A stretch of DNA of 51,872 bases from an uncultured Bacteroidota bacterium (GCA_902525795.1 CABZIT010000006.1:1-51872), one strand, 5' to 3'. Counted from the first letter of the stretch, positions 17,531-27,464 are shown. Numbers and translations: made by a program. Notes: generated by a model from the sequence alone, not told the origin.

Positions 17531-19315
17531 CTAGTACTCTTCTTCACCCTTTTTTAGAGGCATATGTTGGGGTACAAAATCTTCTTTATATCCTGGCTTA
17601 CTGTAGTCATATGGCCATCTAAAGACTTGGGGAATTTTACCTTGCCAATTACCATGGATCTGTTTTTGTGATGCAGTCCATTCCAAAGTTGTTGACTTCC
17701 ACGGATTTTGTGGAGCCTTTTTTCCATAAAACATACTGTAAATGAAATTATATAAAAATACCAACTGGACAGATGCACCGAGTAAAGCAAACATGGTGAT
17801 AATTTGATTAGTATCAGCAAGATCATCAAATAATGGGAAATTGGTATTTGAATAGTATCTTCTTGGTAACCCTGCCATACCAATAAAATGCATTGGGAAA
17901 AAGACACCATATGCAGAAATTGCAGTAACCCAAAAATGAATGTATCCTAAATTTTTATTCATCATTTTACCAAACATCAGTGGGAACCAATGATACATAC
18001 CAGCCAGCATTCCATATAATGCCGAAATACCCATGACCAAATGGAAATGAGCCACTACAAAATAAGTATCATGAACATTTATATCCAAAGCACTATCTCC
18101 TAATATTATGCCGGTCAAACCTCCGGTAATAAAGGTGGAAACAAATCCAATAGCAAATAGCATTGGCGGATTGAATTGAATATTTCCTTTCCATAAGGTC
18201 GTTATGTAATTGAATGCCTTAACAGCAGATGGGATTGCAATCAAAAGTGTTGTAAAAGTAAATACTGATCCCAAAAACGGATTCATTCCTGTGATAAACA
18301 TATGATGACCCCAAACAATAGTGGATAAAAAAGCAATAGCCAAAATAGAAATAATCATTGCTTTATAGCCAAATATAGGCTTTCGGGCATGGGTTGCAAT
18401 TACCTCAGATGCAATTCCAAGAGCGGGTAATAAAACTATATAAACCTCAGGATGACCTAAAAACCAAAATAAATGCTCAAATAAAACAGGAGAGCCACCT
18501 TGGTAATGTAAAACCTCACCTTGAATAAAAATATCCGATAAAAAGAAAGAAGTACCAAAACTTCTATCCATAATTAAAAGAAGTGCTGCAGATAATAAAA
18601 CGGGAAATGAAATAACTCCAATTATGGCTGTTACAAAGAAGGCCCATATTGTTAACGGCATTCTAGTCAAAGACATTCCTTTCGTTCTCAAGTTAATAAC
18701 CGTAACTATGTAGTTTAATGAACCGAGTAATGAAGAAGCAATAAAAAATGCCATAGAAACCAACCAAAGAGTCATTCCTAAACCTGAACCTGGTTGGGCT
18801 AATTCCAATGCACTCAGTGGTGGATATATAGTCCATCCGGCAGCAGCTGGTCCAGCTTCGACAAAAATTGAACTAACCATCAAAACTGTAGATATAAAAA
18901 ACAACCAGTATGCCAGCATATTTAAAAATCCAGATGCCATATCTCTCGCTCCCAGCTGTAAGGGTATAAGCAGATTACTGAATGTCCCACTCAGTCCTGC
19001 TGTTAATACAAAAAATACCATTATTGTTCCATGCATGGTAACGAGCGCTAGATATATATCGGCATCCATCACACCCTCAGGAGCCCACTTACCAAGAATA
19101 AAATCAAAAATAATATTGGGTTGCTCAGGCCATGCGATTTGCATTCTCATTAACATTGACATAAGTATTCCGATAATACCCATGAAAAATACTCCTGTAA
19201 ACAAATATTGTTTTGCAATCATCTTGTGATCTTGACTGAAGATATATTTAGTTATAAATGTCTCCTTATGGTGATGCTCGTGATGATCTTTTTCAAATTC
19301 TATATATTCTGCCAT
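17531..19315 (-). CDS. coxA: Cytochrome c oxidase subunit I (aa3 type, A1 subgroup)
   Basis: A 594-residue catalytic subunit with at least 12 membrane helices. Ligands are visible: heme a H95 (in TMHGTIM) and H425; heme a3 H423 (in VVAHFHLVMG); CuB H288, H337 and H338 (in GHPEVY and GHHMF). The crosslink tyrosine is Y292. The glutamate in GHPEVY marks the A1 subgroup with a complete D-channel end. It reduces oxygen to water and pumps protons. The N terminus has a histidine cluster (HHEHHH, residues 11-16) before the first helix. Last gene of the act-cox operon, 4 bases after coxB. Confidence 0.97.
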   Translation of the reverse strand: MAEYIEFEKDHHEHHHKETFITKYIFSQDHKMIAKQYLFTGVFFMGIIGILMSMLMRMQIAWPEQPNIIFDFILGKWAPEGVMDADIYLALVTMHGTIMVFFVLTAGLSGTFSNLLIPLQLGARDMASGFLNMLAYWLFFISTVLMVSSIFVEAGPAAAGWTIYPPLSALELAQPGSGLGMTLWLVSMAFFIASSLLGSLNYIVTVINLRTKGMSLTRMPLTIWAFFVTAIIGVISFPVLLSAALLLIMDRSFGTSFFLSDIFIQGEVLHYQGGSPVLFEHLFWFLGHPEVYIVLLPALGIASEVIATHARKPIFGYKAMIISILAIAFLSTIVWGHHMFITGMNPFLGSVFTFTTLLIAIPSAVKAFNYITTLWKGNIQFNPPMLFAIGFVSTFITGGLTGIILGDSALDINVHDTYFVVAHFHLVMGISALYGMLAGMYHWFPLMFGKMMNKNLGYIHFWVTAISAYGVFFPMHFIGMAGLPRRYYSNTNFPLFDDLADTNQIITMFALLGASVQLVFLYNFIYSMFYGKKAPQNPWKSTTLEWTASQKQIHGNWQGKIPQVFRWPYDYSKPGYKEDFVPQHMPLKKGEEEY

Positions 19316-19319
19316 TTCT

Positions 19320-20405
19320 TTAATTTTGTGCGATTAATGAATTTTTAAACAAAGTTTGATTTTTATACCAATTATTAAACTCATCTTCCGTTTCTACTAT
19401 AATCTTCATTTGCATGTTATAATGTGATTTTCCGCAAATTTTATTACAAAGTAACAAATAATCAAATTGGTATGGATCTAATGGTTCCTCACCAATCTGG
19501 GCGAGTTCTTTACTCTTTTCTTCTCTAATATTGTTTATATTGATTACTTTATCAATCATTGAAGGATTTTCCCTCATTTCTTTTGTGGTTACTGTTGGTG
19601 TAAATGAAAATTTAGTAACCATTCCAGGGACACAATTCATTTGAGCCCTAAAATGTGGCATATAAGCAGAGTGAATAACATCCTGAGAGCGCATGATAAA
19701 TAAAATTGGTCTATTTACTGGCAAATGTAATTCAGTGGTTATCACATCGTCTTGTGCGTTGGGATCATTTTCATCCAAGCCTAATATATTGGCTCTGTCA
19801 ATATCTATTAATCTAACATTAGATTTACCAAGCACATTATCATCACCTGCATATCTTGCTTTCCAATTAAATTGTTGTGCATATAATTCTACCACCATAG
19901 GATCATTGTCTTTCTGCAAGTTCATAACATCAGACCATGTTAATAAACCGTAAGTGATAAAACCGGTTAAAACAATAGCTGGAATGACAGTCCACAATAA
20001 TTCTAATTTATGGTTATCTGTGTAAAATAAGGCTCTCGAATCTTTTCTACCCTTGTATTTAAATGAAAAATAGTATAATAGAAATTGAGTTATGATTTGC
20101 ACAATGAATATTAATGCTAATGTCCAAATCATTAAAGTGTCAATTTTTTCACCATGTTCGGAGGCGGCGTTGGATATAAGAGGGAACTTCCCATATTTTA
20201 CGATTGAAAAAATTGTTATCGCATATATGAAAGCAAGAAATGCAAGCATCAACTTTGCTTGAGTGGTGTTATCTTTATCATTTGCAATTTGAGAATCATC
20301 AATCTTGACACCAGAAATGGCCTTTGACAAATCAAAGATTTTAATCATCTGCCACAATGAGATGGAAATGAAAATTAGAATCAGTATTACAAAAATAGAT
20401 GTCAT
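19320..20405 (-). CDS. coxB: Cytochrome c oxidase subunit II (CuA subunit)
   Basis: A 361-residue subunit that accepts electrons at a binuclear CuA centre. The CuA ligands are all present: H245 (DVIHSAYMP), C320, C324, H328 and M331 (CNKICGKSHYNM). The QFNWKARY segment (about 178-185) carries the conserved tryptophan region. Unlike short bacterial forms, it has extra N-terminal hydrophobic segments (about 3-23, 51-70 and 92-115) before the usual helix near 136-156. A charged insertion of about 35 residues lies between H245 and C320. There is no fused cytochrome c domain. It lies 4 bases before coxA and 15 after actF, in one operon with ACIII. This fits direct electron transfer within an ACIII-aa3 supercomplex. 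Confidence 0.95.
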   Translation of the reverse strand: MTSIFVILILIFISISLWQMIKIFDLSKAISGVKIDDSQIANDKDNTTQAKLMLAFLAFIYAITIFSIVKYGKFPLISNAASEHGEKIDTLMIWTLALIFIVQIITQFLLYYFSFKYKGRKDSRALFYTDNHKLELLWTVIPAIVLTGFITYGLLTWSDVMNLQKDNDPMVVELYAQQFNWKARYAGDDNVLGKSNVRLIDIDRANILGLDENDPNAQDDVITTELHLPVNRPILFIMRSQDVIHSAYMPHFRAQMNCVPGMVTKFSFTPTVTTKEMRENPSMIDKVININNIREEKSKELAQIGEEPLDPYQFDYLLLCNKICGKSHYNMQMKIIVETEDEFNNWYKNQTLFKNSLIAQN

Positions 20406-20420
20406 TAATTCTCTTAAATA

Positions 20421-21776
20421 TTAGTAATGAAAATTTTCACTTTCTTTAATCATAGGATTCCCTTTTGCCAATAATTCATGCTTTGATAATGAATAAAAAA
20501 CAAACAACAAAAATAAGCCTAAAAATATTAATATGGAACTAATTTCAGCAATTCCAAATCCATATCTATCAACAACTGTTGCTGGCATAATCATCATATA
20601 TACATCCATGTAATGTCCAATTAAAATTACAATACCTGCCATAACTATAAATATGGGGACTCTTTTGTAATCACTGTTCATTAATACCAAAAATGGAAAA
20701 ATAAAATTCAGAGAAAACATAGTGAAAAAAGGAATTGGATACATTTCAATCCTGGTAACAAAATAAGTGACCTCTTCAGGGATATTTGCATACCAAATTA
20801 ACATAAATTGTGAAAACCATAAGTATGCCCAAAATACACTAAACCCAAACATAAATTTTGCAAGGTCATGCAAGTGACTATCATTGACAAAATTTAGCAG
20901 GTTCTTTGATTTTAAATATATGGTTATTAATGCTATAACAGTAATCCCACTTACAGCCATACTTGCAAAAACATACCATCCGAAAAGGGTGCTAAACCAG
21001 TGTGGATCAACGCTCATAATCCAGTCCCAAGACATCATTGACTCAGTATATATAAAAAACACCAAGAATCCAGCTGAAATTTGAAAATTCCTTTTAAAAT
21101 TTTTGTTATCACTCGCTTTATCCTGAGCAATTGAAAACTTTCTTGTAAAATATCTATATAACGACCAGCCAGCAATGTAAATTAAGCCCCTAATTACGAA
21201 TGAATTTTTATTTAACCACGCAGATTTCCCCTGAATAATTTCATCATAAGCAACTACTTCAGGATCCATCCAAATAAAAATATGTTTATCACCAAGAACT
21301 GCAATTAAAAGTACAATTAACGAACCTGGAAGCAGGTAATAAGTTATTGATTCCATAACCCTAAATAAAACAGGTGACCATCCCGCTTGCGAAGCATATT
21401 GAATTGCATAGAATGCCAAAACACCTAATGATATCATCATGAAAAAGAATGCTGCTACATATAACGCTGCATAGGGTCTATTATGTATTTGGTGTAACAC
21501 ATGCTCTGCATGATCTTTTTCATGACCATGATCTTTTTTTGAATGAGCAGAGTCATGATTTTTAGAATTGTACCCATCAACATACTCATTATGATGCATT
21601 TCGTTTTCCTTTTCAATTGCAGAGTGAGAATGTCCGTGATGAGATTCAGAAGCAAGCATTGTTTTAACTTCATCTAAGGTAATATGAGAGACTGAGTAAG
21701 AGTAAAACCATCCAAGGGCTCCGATAACAATTAAAGCAATCGAAAATATTTTTAATTTATTTGAAAAAGTATACAT
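20421..21776 (-). CDS. actF: Alternative complex III subunit ActF (NrfD-like) with a His-rich loop
   Basis: A 451-residue integral membrane protein of about ten helices, related to ActC/NrfD but lacking the family's typical quinone-site set. In ACIII, ActF sits beside ActC and is proposed to help form a proton path and contact the oxidase. The first helix (about 9-28) is followed by a hydrophilic loop whose residues 46-98 contain 14 histidines (HHGHSH, MHHN, DHGHEKDHAEH). The next helix starts near 104. The position in the operon, between actE (7-base gap) and coxB, matches the canonical act order. The histidine-rich loop is the one feature I would not expect in every homologue. Confidence 0.92.
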   Translation of the reverse strand: MYTFSNKLKIFSIALIVIGALGWFYSYSVSHITLDEVKTMLASESHHGHSHSAIEKENEMHHNEYVDGYNSKNHDSAHSKKDHGHEKDHAEHVLHQIHNRPYAALYVAAFFFMMISLGVLAFYAIQYASQAGWSPVLFRVMESITYYLLPGSLIVLLIAVLGDKHIFIWMDPEVVAYDEIIQGKSAWLNKNSFVIRGLIYIAGWSLYRYFTRKFSIAQDKASDNKNFKRNFQISAGFLVFFIYTESMMSWDWIMSVDPHWFSTLFGWYVFASMAVSGITVIALITIYLKSKNLLNFVNDSHLHDLAKFMFGFSVFWAYLWFSQFMLIWYANIPEEVTYFVTRIEMYPIPFFTMFSLNFIFPFLVLMNSDYKRVPIFIVMAGIVILIGHYMDVYMMIMPATVVDRYGFGIAEISSILIFLGLFLLFVFYSLSKHELLAKGNPMIKESENFHY

Positions 21777-21783
21777 TCTAAAT

Positions 21784-22332
21784 TTATTTACTTAAATCCG
21801 ACTTTAATTTCATTACATAATCTGTAACCAACCATCTCTCTTTTTCATTAAGTTGATTCGCATAAGATCCCATTGAATTTTTACCATAGTATATTACATG
21901 ATAAGTGCTGCCAGATGTAATTGCCCTTCCTGGATCAGCATAACTTGGAACACCAAGAATTTTTTCTCTTTTGACTAAAATTCCCTGGCCTGCTCCTTTT
22001 GCTCCATGACATATGCCACAGTGCACAGTGTACAATTCTTTCGCTCTCAAAAAATCTTTTTCAACTAACGAAAAGGGGTTTGATAGTTCTTTTTTTGCTA
22101 AATCATAACCTTCATTTGTGTCTTCATACTCATACAAAGAATAACCTCTTGGGATTGTACCTTTAACAGGGATTCTTGCAGAAAGATTATCATCATAAAT
22201 AAAGTTTTCTGAATAAGCCTCATAACTAAGAGGCTCATACATGTTGGGCATATATTCGTAATTAGGCTCACCCTTTTCTCCCCAACAAGATTGTAGCAAA
22301 AATAATAATATGAATAGGCGTGTATACTTCAT
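21784..22332 (-). CDS. actE: Alternative complex III subunit ActE, monoheme cytochrome c lipoprotein
   Basis: A 182-residue periplasmic cytochrome. The signal ends in a lipobox, LLQSC, so the mature protein should be lipid-anchored through that cysteine. One heme site, CGICHGAKGAGQG, lies near residues 105-117, with a probable distal methionine in YGKNSMGSYANQL. ActE passes electrons from the ActA hemes towards the oxidase. A GTG three codons upstream (22341) would overlap actD by 8 bases. I chose the ATG at 22332, which leaves a one-base gap to the actD stop and a normal signal peptide (MKYTRLFILLF). Confidence 0.94.
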   Translation of the reverse strand: MKYTRLFILLFLLQSCWGEKGEPNYEYMPNMYEPLSYEAYSENFIYDDNLSARIPVKGTIPRGYSLYEYEDTNEGYDLAKKELSNPFSLVEKDFLRAKELYTVHCGICHGAKGAGQGILVKREKILGVPSYADPGRAITSGSTYHVIYYGKNSMGSYANQLNEKERWLVTDYVMKLKSDLSK

Positions 22333-22333
22333 G

Positions 22334-22858
22334 TTATTCACTTGGTTTATTTATTTCAACAGCACCTGTTTGTATTAAAAACTTTTTTAATGTAGCTTCA
22401 GTTTTATCACTGGTAATTTCAACTAGAAAATGGTCGTCCGTAGTTCTTGGATCAGGATTTTCAGCCTTTTTCATTGGCCACATTCTACTTCTTAAATAAA
22501 AAGTTATTACCATCAAATGGGCTGCATGAAATACAGTCATTTCAAACATAATTGGGACAAATGCAGGCATATTTTCAAGAAAAGTAAAACTTGGCTTACC
22601 TCCAATATTTTGTGGCCAGTCAACTATCATGATATAATACATCATAAATGATCCAACAGCTATTCCAATGCATCCGTAAAGGAAGGCTGCAATTGCAAGA
22701 CGAGTCTCCTTTAAGCCCATTACTTTATCTAAACCGTGCACAGGGAAAGGAGTATAAATTTCCTCAATATAAATTTTACTTTCTCTAATTTTCTTAACCG
22801 CAGATAGTAAAATGTCATCATCGTTATACAAGGCATAATATGTGTTTTTGGATGCCAT
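22334..22858 (-). CDS. actD: Alternative complex III subunit ActD (DUF3341)
   Basis: A 174-residue protein with a soluble N-terminal domain and two membrane helices (about 57-79 and 101-122). The N-terminal region has the DUF3341 pattern: YALYNDDDILLSAVKKIRE, then YTPFPVHGLDKVMGL near 35-49. The tail (DDHFLVEITS) is cytoplasmic. ActD is an accessory membrane subunit of ACIII. It is one base after actC and one before actE, so the cluster is tightly packed. Confidence 0.94.
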   Translation of the reverse strand: MASKNTYYALYNDDDILLSAVKKIRESKIYIEEIYTPFPVHGLDKVMGLKETRLAIAAFLYGCIGIAVGSFMMYYIMIVDWPQNIGGKPSFTFLENMPAFVPIMFEMTVFHAAHLMVITFYLRSRMWPMKKAENPDPRTTDDHFLVEITSDKTEATLKKFLIQTGAVEINKPSE

Positions 22859-22859
22859 A

Positions 22860-24305
22860 TTAAACTTTAATTAAATTGATCTTTGAGGTTCTAATATCAG
22901 CTCCAGTACCCACTAAAGATTCTCCCGAATCTCTTAATTTTTTATATTTTTCCCCAGAACTTTTTAATATTGTTTTTACCTCCGCTTGAGCAATCACCGG
23001 AAAAGTTCTGGCATATAATAAAAAAAGCACGAAGAAGAATCCAATTGTTCCAATAAATATGCTTATATCAGCAACTGTTGGAGAAAACATTGTCCAAGAG
23101 GATGGCAAATAATCACGGTGTAATGAGGTTACAATAATTACAAACCTTTCAAACCACATGCCTATATTTACGACTATTGAAATAAAAAACGAAAACATGA
23201 TACTGGTTCTTAATTTTTTAAACCACATAAATTGAGGCGAAAAGACATTACAGCTCATCATCGCCCAATATGCCCAAGCGTATGGGCCTGTTGCCCTATT
23301 AAGAAATGCATATTGTTCATACTCTACACCTGAATACCAAGCAATAAATAATTCTGTTATATATGCGACCCCAACGATAGATCCCGTAATCATAATTACT
23401 ATATTCATGAGCTCAATGTGCTGCAAAGTGATATACTGTTCCATATTACAAACCTTTCTCATAATTATTAGCAAAGTTTGGACCATTGCAAAACCAGAAA
23501 AAATTGCACCAGCAACAAAATAAGGAGGAAAAATTGTAGTATGCCATCCTGGGATAACGGATGTTGCAAAATCGAACGAAACAATTGTATGTACAGAAAG
23601 GACTAATGGAGTTGCTAAACCTGCAAGAACTAAAGAAACTTCTTCAAATCTTTGCCAGTCCTTGGCTCTTCCTGACCAACCAAAACTCAAAATACTGTAA
23701 ATCCTTTTTTGAAATGGCTTTACAGCTCTATCTCTGATCATAGCAAAGTCGGGTAATAATCCTGTCCACCAAAAAACAAGTGATACAGAAAGATAAGTTG
23801 ATATAGCAAAAACATCCCATAAAAGAGGTGAATTAAAATTAACCCACAATGATCCAAAACCATTTGGAATTGGAAGCATCCAATAGGCAAGCCATGGTCT
23901 ACCCATATGAATTATTGGGAAAAGGCCTGCTTGAATAACAGAAAAAATTGTCATTGCCTCGGCAGAACGATTTATTGCCATTCTCCATTTTTGTCTAAAA
24001 ATTAAAAGAACCGCAGAAATTAGTGTTCCTGCATGACCAATACCAACCCACCAAACAAAATTAGTAATGTCCCATGCCCATCCTACAGTTTTATTTAATC
24101 CCCAAACTCCGATACCAGTTGAAACAGTGTAAATTATCCAGCCAAGACCCCATAGAAACATGGCAAGAGATATTAAAAAAACAATCCACCATTGCTTGTT
24201 AGCACGAGTCTCAATTGGTCTTGCGATATCAACTGTTACATCATGATAGGACTTTTCTCCTGCCACAAGTGGTCTTCTTATCGGTGCTTCAAAATGAGAT
24301 CCCAT
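22860..24305 (-). CDS. actC: Alternative complex III subunit ActC (NrfD-like quinol-binding subunit)
   Basis: A 481-residue polytopic protein with about ten helices, of the NrfD/PsrC family. In ACIII this subunit holds the menaquinol site and passes electrons to the iron-sulfur clusters of ActB. Recognisable segments are EAPIRRPLVAGEKSYHDVT at the start, GIGHAGTLISAVLLIFRQ (about 88-105), NRSAEAMTIF, HMGRPWLAYWMLPIP, and SWTMFSPTVADISIF near 402-416. It begins 2 bases after the actB stop. Translation start is the only ATG that gives the family N terminus. Confidence 0.96.
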   Translation of the reverse strand: MGSHFEAPIRRPLVAGEKSYHDVTVDIARPIETRANKQWWIVFLISLAMFLWGLGWIIYTVSTGIGVWGLNKTVGWAWDITNFVWWVGIGHAGTLISAVLLIFRQKWRMAINRSAEAMTIFSVIQAGLFPIIHMGRPWLAYWMLPIPNGFGSLWVNFNSPLLWDVFAISTYLSVSLVFWWTGLLPDFAMIRDRAVKPFQKRIYSILSFGWSGRAKDWQRFEEVSLVLAGLATPLVLSVHTIVSFDFATSVIPGWHTTIFPPYFVAGAIFSGFAMVQTLLIIMRKVCNMEQYITLQHIELMNIVIMITGSIVGVAYITELFIAWYSGVEYEQYAFLNRATGPYAWAYWAMMSCNVFSPQFMWFKKLRTSIMFSFFISIVVNIGMWFERFVIIVTSLHRDYLPSSWTMFSPTVADISIFIGTIGFFFVLFLLYARTFPVIAQAEVKTILKSSGEKYKKLRDSGESLVGTGADIRTSKINLIKV

Positions 24306-24307
24306 AT

Positions 24308-27300
24308 TTAGCTCTTTTGTTTGATATTTCTAACCTTAACCTGATAAACTACATTTGGCTTAGTACCAACTGCATCTAAAAGGTGATAGGCTCTTTTATT
24401 ATTTTTAAGTTCTGCAATTTTACTTCCCTCTTCATTAATATCTCCAAATCTCATGGCCCCAGTAGAACATGCTGATGCACAAGCACAAGTATCATTAAAC
24501 TCACCGGCTGCAACAGGCCTTCCTTCTAGCTTTGCTTTAAGTATTACGGCTTGTGTATTTTGGATACAAAATGAACACTTTTCCATAACTCCTCTTGAAC
24601 GAACAGTAACATCAGGGTTAATTACCATACGTCCAAGGTCATTGTTCATGTGATAATCAAATTCATCATTACCATTGTATAAAAACCAATTAAATCTTCT
24701 GACTTTGTAAGGACAATTATTTGCACAATATCTTGTGCCAACACATCTATTGTATGCCATATGGTTTTGTCCTTGTCTTCCGTGACTTGACGCTGCTACT
24801 GGGCATACTGTTTCACAAGGAGCATGATTACAGTGCTGACACATAATTGGCTGAAATGCAACCTGTGGGTTGTCAGAGGGATTTTCAAGCTCACCAAAAG
24901 ATGTCAAGGAACTTTCCAAACCGCTTATATTATCTTTTTTATTATTATCTTCTTCAAAAGAATTTTCTGAAGAATAGTATCTGTCAATTCTTAACCAATG
25001 CATGTCACGGCTTTTTCTAACCTCAATCTTGCCTACAACAGGAACGTTATTTTCTGCATGGCAGGCAATCACACAAGCTCCACAACCAGTACAAGCATTT
25101 AAATCAATTGACAAATTAAAGTGATGCCCAATTGATCTATCAAACTCTTGCCATAAATCAACATCTGGAGAAGATACAGGGGTTTCAATATGATTTAGTG
25201 AAACTACAGCTTGCTTATTCCAAACGTCTACATTTTTGGTATTAAAAACTTCGAGCGTTGTTTCTTTAATTATGTCCCCCCTACCCATCAGTGTATTTTG
25301 TAATTGCATACATGCAAACTCATGTATATCCTCGGTAGCTTCAATTTCAATGAGCTGGAAGGAGTTGAAATTTTCATAAAAATAAAATGCGTTAACTCCA
25401 GTCATCATTTCTTCTTTCAGACCTTTGCTTCTTCCATAACCATAGGAGAGCCCGACGGTACCTTTGGCTTGACCAGGCTGAATCATTACCGGAACTTTTA
25501 TTGTTTTTGAGTTTAGTTTTATTATGGCATATTTTCCATTTAAACCTCCGTTAGCATTATTTCTTGATTGTTTGAAAAATGTACTTGATTCAAGTAATAG
25601 ATTTAGATTTTTTGCATCATGCTCAGAAATTGTTAAATAATTATCCCAAGTTGCTCTGGTTAATGGGTCAGGAAATTCTTGTAGCCAGGGATTATTTGCC
25701 TGTTGTCCATCACCCATTCCTGTTTTTGAATAAAGGTTTAATTCTAGTTTATTCAGATTTGAATCTTGATTTATTTGAAAATATTTTAATTTTTTTGAAG
25801 AAATTCTGTTTTGAGATATAAAGTTTCCTTTTGAAATATTTTTTGATTTTCTATTAAATATTCCGTCATGAAGGGACTGATTCCAATTTCCATTTTCTAA
25901 AATATTTTTTTTCCAATTAGCTTTTATAAAATCATGGAATGAAGACTTAGAACCAGCCCAAACTAATAATAAATCTTGAAATTGTTTTGTATTAAATAAT
26001 GTTCTAATAACTGGTTGGGCAAGAGAGTATTCACCCGTTTTGAATTCATAATCACACCATGACTCTAAGTAATGATTACTTGCAGCCACATATTTTGACA
26101 GAGAAGCTGTTTCATCATTTTTTTGGGAGAAACAAATGGATAATTCTAAATTTTTAAAGGCTTGAATAAAGCTTTTTGAATCAGCCAAAGAATATACCGG
26201 ATTTATACCAGCGGTAATCACAGCACCTACCTTACCTTCATTCATTCTAATAACCATGTCATCAAAGGATTTATTGTTTGAGGATCTTGTTAAAATTGTT
26301 TCATTGGGTTTGAATGCAATACTCTTGATTTTTTCATTTATTTCAAGAGCGGCAAGCTGATACTCTTTCTCTTGAATACCTGTGATTACAACTGCCCCAG
26401 TTTTGGCAGACTTTAGCTCTTTGATTGTTTTTTCAACTATTTTTTTAAGCTTTTCATTAAATTGAAGATTAGATTCTAATTTTACTTTATTATCTCCAAA
26501 AAGGGATTTATAAATTTCAATGAGTACTAACTTCTGTTCATTAATTTTAAGAGGAACTCTCAGATCAGCGTTTGCTCCAGAAAGAGTCATATTGGATTCA
26601 AACTGAATATGTCTTGACATTTTTCCATCATCTGGTATCCTCCCCTTAGTGTAAGAGCAATCAAATCCTCCCCCTTGCCAGTCTCCCAAGAAATCAGCTC
26701 CAATTGACACAATAAGTTTGGTGTTTGAAAAATCATAGTTTGAAAGCCCCCTAATTCCATATCTTTCCTCAAAAGCATCTAATGCTTCAGACTCAGAAAT
26801 TGAATCAAAAGTAATGTGACTTGCTGACTTAAATTTTGCTTTAAACTTCTCAATTAAATTTTTAGTTGAAGGACTAGCAAATGTTTGGGTCAATAAGACT
26901 ATTTCCTTTTTTTCTTGTGACAACCTTTGCAATTCTGACAATGTTTCATATTCAAATGTAAACCACGAAACAGGTAAATTATCTTTCATAGGCTGTACTA
27001 GCCTAGTATTGTCATAAAGATCTAAAACAGAGGCATGAACTCTAGCGTTAGCAGACATTGAGTCATCTGCAAGAGAGTTCTTTTTAACCATAATTGGTCT
27101 TCCTTCACGATTTTTAATTAAGATATTTGCAAAATCAAAACCATTTGCGATTGTTGTTGCATAGTAGTTAGCTATACCGGGAATAATTTCTTTTGGCTGA
27201 ACTACATATGGAATTGATTTTACGACAGGTCCCTCACAAGCAGCTAGTGTTGCTGCAGCTGTACTAAACCCAATATACTTTAAAAAGTCTCTACGGGATG

Positions 27301-27451
27301 TGTTTGAGTTTTCTAAGTTATTAGGATCCGTTAAAATTTCATCAACAGGAATTTCTTGAGTAAACTCATCATTTCTCAATTTTTCGAATACATTGTCATT
27401 TGCAGAGTTGAGCTCTGCTAAATTTTTCCAATATTTTTTATTTTTTGACAT
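24308..27451 (-). CDS. actB: Alternative complex III subunit ActB, fused molybdopterin-like and iron-sulfur domains
   Basis: A 1047-residue peripheral subunit. The N-terminal part is molybdopterin-oxidoreductase-like but in ACIII carries no molybdenum cofactor. The C-terminal part (about 780-1000) is ferredoxin-like with four cysteine groups: CTGCGACVIACH, CQHCNHAPCETVCP, CVGTRYCANNCP, and CSFC with CACASACSTG. It relays electrons between the quinol site of ActC and the hemes of ActA. A twin-arginine signal (SRRDFLKYIGFS, R53-R54) runs into a lipobox-like LAAC (C72), so Tat export and a lipid anchor are likely. A longer frame from 27496 would overlap actA by 32 bases and add 15 unfamily-like residues. 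I chose MSKNKKYWKNLAEL, 13 bases after the actA stop. Confidence 0.95.
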   Translation of the reverse strand: MSKNKKYWKNLAELNSANDNVFEKLRNDEFTQEIPVDEILTDPNNLENSNTSRRDFLKYIGFSTAAATLAACEGPVVKSIPYVVQPKEIIPGIANYYATTIANGFDFANILIKNREGRPIMVKKNSLADDSMSANARVHASVLDLYDNTRLVQPMKDNLPVSWFTFEYETLSELQRLSQEKKEIVLLTQTFASPSTKNLIEKFKAKFKSASHITFDSISESEALDAFEERYGIRGLSNYDFSNTKLIVSIGADFLGDWQGGGFDCSYTKGRIPDDGKMSRHIQFESNMTLSGANADLRVPLKINEQKLVLIEIYKSLFGDNKVKLESNLQFNEKLKKIVEKTIKELKSAKTGAVVITGIQEKEYQLAALEINEKIKSIAFKPNETILTRSSNNKSFDDMVIRMNEGKVGAVITAGINPVYSLADSKSFIQAFKNLELSICFSQKNDETASLSKYVAASNHYLESWCDYEFKTGEYSLAQPVIRTLFNTKQFQDLLLVWAGSKSSFHDFIKANWKKNILENGNWNQSLHDGIFNRKSKNISKGNFISQNRISSKKLKYFQINQDSNLNKLELNLYSKTGMGDGQQANNPWLQEFPDPLTRATWDNYLTISEHDAKNLNLLLESSTFFKQSRNNANGGLNGKYAIIKLNSKTIKVPVMIQPGQAKGTVGLSYGYGRSKGLKEEMMTGVNAFYFYENFNSFQLIEIEATEDIHEFACMQLQNTLMGRGDIIKETTLEVFNTKNVDVWNKQAVVSLNHIETPVSSPDVDLWQEFDRSIGHHFNLSIDLNACTGCGACVIACHAENNVPVVGKIEVRKSRDMHWLRIDRYYSSENSFEEDNNKKDNISGLESSLTSFGELENPSDNPQVAFQPIMCQHCNHAPCETVCPVAASSHGRQGQNHMAYNRCVGTRYCANNCPYKVRRFNWFLYNGNDEFDYHMNNDLGRMVINPDVTVRSRGVMEKCSFCIQNTQAVILKAKLEGRPVAAGEFNDTCACASACSTGAMRFGDINEEGSKIAELKNNKRAYHLLDAVGTKPNVVYQVKVRNIKQKS

Positions 27452-27464
27452 CTGTATCAAATAT

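Noticed and set aside
24308-27451. ActB as a molybdenum enzyme such as formate dehydrogenase or polysulfide reductase
   Set aside because: It is embedded in a complete actABCDEF-coxBA cluster, and the ACIII ActB family is known to lack the molybdenum cofactor.
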